From contig OZ176058.1 in assembly GCA_964247055.1 (NCBI GenBank), forward strand, positions 2,418,001 to 2,482,000: a stretch of 64,000 bases of DNA. Reading direction: 5' to 3'. Origin of the DNA: Paragordius varius. Its lineage: Eukaryota; Nematomorpha. Within the stretch, counting starts at the first letter, position 1. Each line of letters opens with the position of its first letter. The notes below the pieces were generated by a model, which was not told the DNA's origin, made no database searches, and saw only the letters and a program-made list of their open reading frames with translations. Below are positions 34,823-64,000 of the stretch, piece by piece. A program made the translations under genes and the position numbers.

Positions 34823-36450
34823 CTAATGTGTGTGTATATATATATATATATGGGAAAAAAATGTATGTATATATTTATATATAGATCAGTCGTATTTAAA
34901 CTAAAATCGCCTTAAAAGTCCATTTTTATGGCTTTGAATGATTATAGTCTCAAATATTTATATTGATCAATTTATATTATTTACATTGGCTGATTGACAC
35001 GCCACAATAGCGTATGATATAAAACAAAAATTTTGTCTATAATAATCAAAAGATTAATTGTAAGATAAAAATTGTTCTATACCATCTATTGTTTTTACCC
35101 ATATGCTACTATGTTGTCCAATTTAAGTAACACAAATGTGTATACTATATACTAGAAATGTCTAGCTATATCCATTTACAATTCAAATTCACCCTCAAAT
35201 AAATTATGTGTTTTTTAAATTAATAATAACCTATTATTTTAAAAATAAAATTTTGTTTAAAATTAAAATAATACTCAAAAAAAATATTAAACTATGATAT
35301 AAAGATATATTTCATATTAATAATGAGTTATAGTAGTTTGAAAATACATAGGGGAGATTTGAACTGCAAGTGGTATATATATATATATATATATAGATCA
35401 ATGGTATATAAACTGCGGCCTTTAAAGTGCCTGGGCAACAATCTAATTTATAAGACCTATAAAAAATATGGTAAGCCTTGTCGCTACCAATTCGATAAGA
35501 AATGTTGGCCTAAAATATTAAGCACTTAAAATTAATAAGCTATTAAATTTTGACGGTTATTCACCAAAAAAATTTGAAGGGCCAAAAAATATTTTTTTTC
35601 GCAATGGCCATAAAATCAATAAAAATTCAAAAGCAATTTGAAAAATTTAAAGATATTAGCCATAAAAAGCGCTTTTAGAGCTGTGGTTTAAGTAACACTG
35701 TTTTAAGATAAAAAATATTATGAAACAAAAGCTCAATTTTCATTTTTTTATAGCGTATGTCCAAGTAAAAAGTATCAAAATGGACAATATTAAATAAATT
35801 ACACTTAATAATACATAATTTAACCAGGTGTTTCAAATAAAAATTAAATATCTAAAACACAAATTATACAGTTTTGTACAAAAATTAAGCCGTAGTTAAG
35901 TAAATTATAATTAAATACGATAAATATTTACTTGCGGGTTTGTTTGCATTTAAAGAAGGGTTATTATTGTTGATGTGTTGAAATTTAACCATGCCAAAAT
36001 ATGTTGTTTAACCCATCGTCTGGTTACCAATATGTTTGAGACAATGAAAGCGATGCATGTGTTAATTTTAAATATTTTTTTTATTAAAAGATTTATTATA
36101 ACTTGTCTCATATTATAAAATAATTAATGACTAAATTGACTTAGCTATCAGTTAAAATGTATTAAATTTTTTAAAAGGATATCGCATCTAAGTTTTTCAT
36201 ATAATTTTTTGATTTTATTGTGATTTCAAAATTTACGAAATCGATCGCATTATGATCAATCTTAATATTTTATAATTATAAATCTATCGAAACTTTTAAA
36301 TTTGGAATTTGCAAATAATTATGAATATTTTTACCGCTTAAGAAGCTATAGCCGTCAAAATATTTTACGCATATTTCGCTAAAAATATGTGGAATATGAT
36401 TTTATTAAAAAGGTACCATTAATACTTGGATACAACAGATTCATTTTAGT
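34823..36450. other. Upstream of CDC50 exon A: microsatellites and one fold-back element, start exon not found
   Basis: It holds a (TA)n near 34837-34851, a fold-back element at 35168-35376 with a (TA)n at 35372-35394, and AT-rich DNA. A 68-codon plus-strand frame (35323-35529) overlaps the element and shows no domain. The missing first exon and promoter of the CDC50 gene should lie here or further right. Confidence 0.5.
35168..35376. mobile_element. Fold-back element, CACCC type
   Basis: Left end ATCCATTTACAATTCAAATT plus a CACCC unit, core TAAATTATGTGTTTT, right end GATTTGAACTGCAAGTGGTA running into (TA)n. Confidence 0.75.
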
Positions 36451-39400
36451 CCTTCGATTCAAATTGGGGTAGTTGGATACCCCAGGCCTGTTTAAAAGGA
36501 ATCGAAACCATGGCAAAATTTTGCACTTATCTAACATTAAACCGAAATATATAAAAAAATTTATTCGATAACACTGTGACACAACTTTTTCTGGACTCGA
36601 TTTTCTAAATATTTTCTGATTCCTTATAGTATTGTGATCAGAATTGCATAAAAAATTTTTTTATTTACTCAGCTCGTTTTCGAGATATGGGACTTTTTCC
36701 ATATTTGGACATATACAAAATTTTCTTGTTTGTAAATATTTTTCGCTATGTAAACAAATAATATGTGGCTTACATAAGTATTTTTAGAAGAAATTACCAA
36801 TTTATCTTCAAAATAAAAAAAAAATTTACTCAAAATATCCAATACTTTTTGTTTTAGGGGGCAAAAACCCTCAAAAATTGGGTAACTTATCATTTTTTCT
36901 CACAAATATTTTTTATCAATTTATTAAATCAAAACAAACTTTATTATATGTTCTTGGATGTTAATGATGTTTGTTTAAGTATAAATATCACTTTGTAATA
37001 GCTTTGTGGACTTTTATTTTAAAAAATAAATTTAATTTTTACAGCTTTTTTGCTGCTTTTTTTTATGTAAAAAATGATTTAATTTACTCAGCTATAAATA
37101 ATTTCATTTTTTCATCTGAAATTTTTAAATTTTGACCATATATGGTGTCAGATATGTTGATTCGTTTGCTTCATTTTTAAATATTTTAAAATAATATGAA
37201 ATGGACAGTAATTATTCTTATATAAATTTGTAATTGAATTCTGAATCGGAAAAATTGTTTGCCTTTTGAAGAGAAGAACACACTTTGATACCATCAAATA
37301 CAATATATATATATACTTTAGGGATATGGATGATTCCCTCTTTGTCAAGAGTGCAATCTAAAGAAGCTTATTACCCTGATGAAGTTTTACGACACTCAGA
37401 AATGAATTCTTTTTAATTAAAGTTGAATCACCCATAAAATTTCAGTTGTTTAGGGAACAGTACGTATGCCACAGGGAAATCAAAGGAAAGCACCCTCATA
37501 TACTAAATTATATTTTTAATAATTTTAACCATATATTCTTATAAATTTTATTTGGGTTATCGTCACTTCGGATAAATTATTGTTTTTTGTCGTTAACGTT
37601 TCATTTAATTTAAACTATTGTCGCTTATCAACAACTCTAATCAAACCTTTGTTTTTTGCTGATATGTGTTTATTTTTAAACATAAATTTAAGTTAATGAT
37701 ATTTTACCCCAGCCTGTTGGGATCTATATTTAACTGATTGGTTTATTCTACCTAGGCAATGTATGACATCGCCCAAGTATTTAAAATTATTTACCAATTC
37801 GATTTTGGCGTCTGCCATATAAAAGTATTTTATTGATTTCTTTCATACATTCTTATAAAAACAATATATCGATCAGGTAGTTATATTACCATGACAAAGT
37901 ACCCAATCGCAACAATTTGTATATCACATCAGCTAATAGATTAGCTTTCAATATAGACGATTGTGCAGAGAAAATTGGATATGCCATATCTTATCAAAAA
38001 CGTTTAAATAAAATATAATACCATTAATAAATGATTTTATCATAATATATTGAACTATATGCAAATCCTAATTATAATCAGTTATTAGAGTGAATATTTA
38101 GAATATATTTTGGTGTACAGATGTTAAGACACGGATAATCTAATCTTAAATAAAGTAAATTAGGTGTAGAAAAAATAAAATAATAATTTATTTATTCATA
38201 TATATATAATCGCAAATTAAATTTATATTGTTTCGATAGGTTTTTTCGAAGGGTTTTCTAAAAATACCGTTTTGAGAGATGCAATATTTTGGTTAGGGAT
38301 ATCACCTCAGTGCCACTTAATTTATTAGTGTCCTTTATATCTTGATGATAAAATTCCAAATCAGTATCATCCATCATATCAAATAAATCTTGAATGGTTG
38401 GAGATGAAGATACGGGAAGGTCAATGGAATGATAAACAGACGAATTGCACAAAAGTTTGGATATTCGATAGGCATTTTTTTGGAACTGCACAAAAGTAAC
38501 ATTCAGAATGAGATTTTGGCTCTCGCCATATCATAGGGATACCCCAAGGGAATCCAGGTCCGGTTTTGTGGTACCATGCTCCTAAACTAATGCTACATGT
38601 CCGAGATACGGTGTTCGGGGCCCAAATCTAGGTTCGCCATAATATAAAAAAATAGTTTTTTATGTAAGTGGTAATGCTTATACTATTAGTTTTTTTGTGT
38701 ATTGTCCACATATATGGCAAACAATATTTTTATCCATCCTAAAATTATAAATATATATATACTTGGGTAGTAATTATATTTTTTGTACATTTTGGGTATA
38801 TAATAGTGTTTCTTGATGAAAAAGCTGATATGGAGTATATTTAAGTGTGGGAAATATTTAAAAATATCATATGAAATAAAGAATATATTATATGCAGCTG
38901 AGTAAAATTTAGCTTTTTTTACATAAAAAAAAGCAACAAAAAAGCTGTAAAAATTAAATTTATTTTTTAAAATAAAAGTCCACAAAGCTATTACAAAGTG
39001 ATATTTATACTTAAAGAAACATCATTAACATCCACGAACATATAATAAAGTTTGTTCTGATTTAATAAATTGATAAAAAACATTTGTGTTAAAAAATGTT
39101 AAGTTACCCAATTTTTAAGGGTTTTTGCCCCCTAAAACAAAAAGTATTGGATTTTTTGAGTAATTTTTTTTTATTTTGAAGATAAATTGGTAATTTCTTC
39201 TAAAAATACTTATGTAAGCCACATATTATTTGTTTACATAGCGAAAAATATTTACAAACAAGAAAATTTTGGATATGTCCAAATATGGAAAAAGTCCCAT
39301 ATCTCGAAAACGAGCTGGGTAAATAAAAAAAATTTTTATGCAAATCTGATCACAATACTATAAGGAATCAGACTAAAACCGAAAGGTAAAAATTTCGTCA

Positions 39401-39747
39401 ACGTGACATATTTAAAATTGTAAAATTGAAATATTATACAAACTAAACCTTCTATTTCGATCAATGTTAGATGTAATTTATATAAAAAATTAGCTTTAGT
39501 TTTACCCTTAAAATTAAATAAAGATGATGTTTGCAAAAATTTTGTAAAAATAAAAATGGCGTCGAAGTAGTTTGACATGGAACTTTTTTTTCAAAACAAA
39601 ATTTTATCAAGATATTTTGGTATATTTATATAATTTTTATTAGGATAGAAGCATAAATTTAAATTGAGACCGTTTCCTTCAGTAGTTTTTTAAAATATTA
39701 ATTTAAATTTAGCCTGGGGAATTTAGATCCCCCAATTTGAATCGAAG
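36451..39747. repeat. Hairpin-ended TIR element, copy 2, split by a larger element
   Basis: The left piece (36451-36568) starts CCTTCGATTCAAATTGGGGT, then AGTTGGATACCCCAGGCCTG. The right piece (39373-39747) ends in TGGGGAATTTAGATCCCCCA and ATTTGAATCGAAG. Together they correspond to the uninterrupted copy at 41492-42032 (opposite orientation). Flanking sequence on both sides is also shared with that copy (GGATACAACAGATTCATTTT-like on one side, GTGTTAA on the other), so the repeat is larger than the hairpin-ended core or the two loci are an inverted duplication. Confidence 0.75.
36615..39372 (-). mobile_element. 2.76-kb element with ~475-bp terminal inverted repeats, broken
   Basis: The two ends, 36615-37090 and 38897-39372, are long near-perfect inverted repeats starting TCTGATTCCTTATAGTATTG. 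They share, for example, GAGATATGGGACTTTTTCCA and its complement, and TTTTAGGGGGCAAAAACCCT with its counterpart. The ~1.8-kb middle holds a minus-strand relic at about 38260-38640. One frame gives IPMIWREPKSHSECYFC, a motif I recognise only as part of an uncharacterised protein family widespread in invertebrate genomes and often linked to mobile DNA. Another frame is the open stretch 38258-38491 (LPVSSSPTIQDLFDMMDDTD). The relic is broken. The superfamily is unknown and a clear target duplication was not found. Confidence 0.7.
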
Positions 39748-41491
39748 TGTTAAAAACTTTTGTTCGGGATACCAAGAGTAAATTTTAAATATATATTTTT
39801 TAAAAACTACTAGAGTTATTTCTCTCTTGGCGGATGAATTAATTATCAAAATACTGAAAAGTGGCGGTCCCAATTCAAATTTTTCTTCTATCTAAAATTA
39901 TACCAGGCAAAATATATTTTAACGCTAAAAAGTAACAAAATATGGTTTGGTAGTTTTTACCGATGATATAGATATATTTTTTATTAGAATATCGAATAAA
40001 TTTTAAAAATGATATCCATAAACTTTTAGTTTTGAGCTTTATGAGTGATAATTAATACTTTTCGTTCTTTAACAAAAAATTGTAGATGTACAAATATTTA
40101 AATTAAATGAGAGAAATATTTATCTTATTACAAAGAAAGAGTTTTTTTATATGTCTGAAAGCGTTTTATACTATCTTCATCATGCCTCAAAATGTATACA
40201 AAAATTCAGCAAAAAAAATTGAAAAAAGTATGCATTTTTCTTAAATAATTTTAGTTCTAAAATTTAGCATGTATTTATAATTTTGACGCAATCCCACATT
40301 TTTGGGTTTGTATTTTGAACTTGTTTAAAACGAGCAAAAAAATTTGGTACTTAAAGCTGACTATAAAAACTATAATTTTCGTGTTGTTTTTTAAAAGGAT
40401 ATTTTTTAGTAATATTTTATGGAACAAATCATAAAGCATTTATTAAAAAATATCCGTAAATTTTGCTATTACTTATCTAGAGTACCACAAAACTGTATAG
40501 AACTAAAAATGACTCGTAGGGGCCAAAATAAAAAGCACTATCGTATCGGAATATTTTTGCATATTTAAACAGGTTGTGGACACAGTGTTGAATAAAAATA
40601 CATTTTTAAAATTGGATGCTGCATAAATACTTCGCTTCACAATTTATTTTCAAGCGTTTCTATTCAAATATTATAAAAATAAATTTGATTTTAAAAACCA
40701 AAAACAAACCTTTAAAAAAAATTTATGAAGCGATAGAAAATCATCGTTATTGAATTATCTTAAATCTCTTTATAATATTATAAAATCTTTTTATACCGCT
40801 AATTAAAAAAGAATAATATACGCTTGAGAAAAATATTTTTAGAAATTATATATTTAATTTATAGTAAAGCTTAAATTTTCTATTTTTATCGTGTATATTC
40901 TATGTTTTTGAGATGCAGACAAGAGCTAAATAGTCTGGAACTCGGAAAGCCCACATTTAAGATCTTTATTTTGCAATTTATATGTAGTTTCTATTTGCCA
41001 TCGGTTTTTCTATATTTTTTTATCAAAGCTAAATGCTTCTATATGTATAGTTACCAAAAAAGTGTAAATAACCTTATATAATTTGTTAAGTCCAAAACCA
41101 AAAAGACCATAATCCTAATACATTTATATCCGAATTAATATAATTTATTAGGATATATAATGTGCATAATTTTATCATTGATACAAAGGTGCTAAAAACT
41201 TTTTATAGCTCTAAGGCTCAAACCAAAAGACTGCAGATAATCCTGATGCATTTTCAATACGAAACATCGACAAGATAAATCCAGTGCTGTGTGTTATAAT
41301 GCAAAATATCGTCAAACGCAGTTAAGATGGGGTATTTAGCAAGCTTAAATTTTTTTTAAAATATATTTTCCAAAATCATGGCCTTTTTGACCATATTTTA
41401 ACAAAGTGGCTCAAGAAAGGCCACATTGAGTGTTTAAAAATTCTAAAAACCAAAATATAAAAACGCCGTTTTAAATTTTTATACCTTAACA
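39748..41491. other. No gene seen between inverted element copies
   Basis: AT-rich DNA separating the two oppositely oriented hairpin-ended copies. No domain-bearing frame or further repeat was recognised. Confidence 0.55.
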
Positions 41492-42032
41492 CTTCGATTC
41501 AAATTGGGGTATCTAAATACCCCAGGCTAAATTTAAATTAATATTTTTAAAAAACTACTGAAGGAAACGGTCTCAATTTAAATTTATACTTCTATCCTAA
41601 TAAAAATTATATAAATATACCAAAATATCTTGATAAAATTTTGTTTTGAAAAAAAGTTCCATGTCAAACTGCTTCGACGCCATTTTTATTTTACAAATAT
41701 TTTGCAATATATCGTCTTATAATAATTTTAAGGGTAAAATATAAGGTAATTTTTTATTTAAATTACATCTAACATTGATTGAAAAAGCGGTTTATTTTGT
41801 ATTATTATTTAATTTTACCATTTCACACATGTCACGTTGACGAAATTTTAACCTTTCGGTTTGGCTTAAAATAAGTAATATCAAGTATTTTTGAATAAGT
41901 TTTTTTATTTATTTCGTTTTATTAATGTTATATAAGTGCAAATTTTTGCCATGGTTTCGATTTCCAGACTTTTTAATGCATTTAATTTTAAACAGGCCTG
42001 GGGTATCCAACTACCCCAATTTGAATCGAAGG
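41492..42032. mobile_element. Hairpin-ended TIR element, copy 3 (complete)
   Basis: 541 bp with inverted ends CTTCGATTCAAATTGGGGTA and its complement. Each end carries its own hairpin: GGGGTATCTAAATACCCC on the left, and GGGGTATCCAACTACCCC on the right. Non-coding. The internal sequence matches copies 1 and 2 on the other strand. It lies about 240 bp upstream of the first recognised exon of the ubiquitin-ligase gene. Confidence 0.85.
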
Positions 42033-42273
42033 ACTAAAATGAGTGTCTTGTATCCAAATGTTAAAACATGTGAAAACCTTGAAAAAGAGTAAGACAACTG
42101 GTTTTTCACTTTATGCGTTTCATGCCGTTTAAAAAATTAACAAGAGATTTTTCATTAAAGATATATTAATTATGGAATATTATCAATTGGAAATCAAGGG
42201 TATATGATTGTTTAATTTTATATATAATTGCGCTTTAACAAATAGCATTTTAATTTTATATCATTGTATTTAG

Positions 42274-62811
<20,538 letters not shown>

Positions 62812-63159
62812 GTTTAAAATTTTTTTTTTAAATTTTAAAAAGATAAATATTTTAAAAAATCATTTTTTTTACAAATTATATATATATATAATAATTTTTT
62901 TTACAATTTATATAAATAATAAAGTTTTTTATTAATTTTTAATAAAAAAAAGTATAATGAAAATAATTATTATTTTATAAAAAAATATTTGATATATAAT
63001 AAAAATACAATAAGAGGTGTTTAATGTATACACAGATTAGATAAAAAAACAAATATTTTGATTCGTAAAGAATTTCTAAAACTTGTTTTTTTTTATAAAA
63101 AAATATAATTTCTAAACAACAAAAATAAAAAATTACATTTATATCTAAATTAAAATATT
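62812..63159 (+). other. Ligase intron, AT-rich
   Basis: Donor-proximal intron sequence. Apparent open frames on either strand here are low-complexity and not credible genes. Confidence 0.6.
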
Positions 63160-63945
63160 TACACTGCAATTTCACCCTTTAATTCAAATTCACCCTAAAA
63201 ATAAATTTTGTGTTTTTTAAGATTAAAAATTAGCTATATTTTTTATATTTATCAAAAATGAAATTTTGGTTAAAATTAAAATTATACTATAGAAAAAATA
63301 AAAAACTATGCCATAAAGATATATTTTATATAAGTAGATGGGTTATATTAGTTCATCGACAAAACACATAATTTATTTTTAGGGTTTCGAATTTGAATTG
63401 TTCAAGAGGGAAATTAAATTGTTCAAGGGTGAATTTAATTTTTTAGGCCTAAATAATTTAAGGGTAACTTTTAATTGTTTGACGGTTAATTTACATTTTT
63501 CCTAATATAAATTGTTCAAGGGTAAATTTTTATTGTTTAAGGGTAAATTTGAATTGTTTGAGGGCGAATTTGAATTGTTCAAGGGTTAATATGAATTGTT
63601 TAAGAATGAATTTGAATTGTGTAAGGGTAAATGAATTTTTCGAGGGTTAATGTAATTTTTTTTAAAAATATAAATTGTTTAAGGGTAATTTTGAATTGTT
63701 CGAGGGTTTATGTAATTCTTTAAGCTTGATATAAACTGTTCAAGGGTGAATTTTAAAATTGTTTAAGGGTAAATTTGAATTGTTCAAGGGCGAATTTGAA
63801 TTGTTCAAGGGTAAATTTGAATTTTTAAGCCTAATTTAAATTGTTCAAGGGTGAATTTTAAAATTGTTTAAGGGTGAACTTTAAAATTGTTCAAGGGTCG
63901 GAGGGTTAATATAATTTTTTAAGCTTAATTTTGTAAATGGTTTTT
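63160..63945. repeat. Fold-back element with a greatly expanded right minisatellite arm
   Basis: The left arm is short (63165-63198, TTCAAATTCACCC units) and is followed by the family core (TTTTGTGTTTTTTAAGATTA ... AAACACATAATTTATTTTTA). The right arm at about 63385-63930 holds some 25 units of TTGTTCAAGGGTGAATTTGAA type, many drifted (AAGGGTAAATTT, GAGGGTTAAT, AAGCCTAAT), ending TTTGTAAATGGTTTTTATA. The units are directly repeated with no unique spacers, so this is not a CRISPR array. Confidence 0.85.
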
Positions 63946-64000
63946 ATATTTTTCATGAATTATAATTAAGTATACATGTCAATAATAAAAATTATTATAT

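Noticed and set aside
35323-35529. Plus-strand 68-codon frame as a gene or as the first CDC50 exon
   Set aside because: It overlaps a fold-back element end and a (TA)n run, lies on the wrong strand for CDC50, and shows no domain.
42264-42273. ATG at 42264 as the start codon of the ligase
   Set aside because: A good acceptor (GTATTTAG) follows at 42266-42273, and C2 domains of this family begin with another strand before the AKL motif, so the real start should be on an upstream exon.
63385-63930. CRISPR-like array
   Set aside because: The ~21-bp units are directly abutting with no unique spacers and belong to the arm of a fold-back element in a eukaryotic intron.

Overview
The window is very AT-rich (roughly four bases in five) and carries spliced genes with long introns, so it is nuclear DNA of a eukaryote. 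The two genes that can be read are a CDC50/TMEM30 flippase subunit and a C2-WW4-HECT ubiquitin ligase of the WWP/ITCH/Su(dx) group. The second architecture is a metazoan (holozoan) one, so the source is probably an invertebrate animal. Nothing here fixes the phylum.

Layout. 1-4 kb: scattered DNA transposons, including a 1.35-kb hAT element with a perfect 8-bp target duplication. 4.0-23.5 kb: a decayed Gypsy gag fossil followed by about four head-to-tail copies of a ~5.2-kb AT-rich unit. Two of these copies carry a ~1-kb terminal-inverted-repeat element, and in only one of them a 1.48-kb LTR-element derivative sits inside it; the other copy preserves the empty site. 25.2-34.8 kb: the CDC50/TMEM30 gene on the minus strand, with five coding exons recognised (the initiator-Met exon was not found). 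35-42 kb: an inverted-repeat element family with hairpin ends, one copy split by a 2.76-kb element with ~475-bp terminal inverted repeats. 42.3-62.8 kb: twelve exons of the WWP/ITCH-like ligase on the plus strand, covering the C2 domain, four WW domains and the start of the HECT domain; the rest of HECT runs off the right edge. 63.2-63.9 kb: an expanded minisatellite in the end of a fold-back element.

The most striking feature is shared by both genes. Many exons are flanked, inside the introns, by tandem arrays of degenerate copies of their own edge together with the adjoining splice site. Copies of an exon's 3' edge with its GT donor lie downstream, and copies of its 5' edge with its AG acceptor lie upstream. 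It is clearest for CDC50 exon A (nine extra copies), the WW2 exon (about fifteen), the WW4 exon (about ten downstream, four upstream) and two C2 exons. In the WW4 intron the copies nearest the exon are nearly perfect and decay with distance. This looks like intron growth by repeated duplication across splice junctions, and it also supplies many decoy or alternative splice sites.

The introns and flanks are also full of small non-autonomous elements: a TA-flanked family with ~85-bp inverted repeats, and a fold-back family whose inverted ends are themselves ~21-bp minisatellites and which usually abuts (TA)n runs. One fold-back copy ends 14 bases upstream of a CDC50 splice acceptor.

The two host genes act separately. 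CDC50/TMEM30 is the chaperone subunit of P4-ATPase lipid flippases. The ligase ubiquitinates PPxY-containing membrane and signalling proteins. I see no evidence that they are co-regulated.
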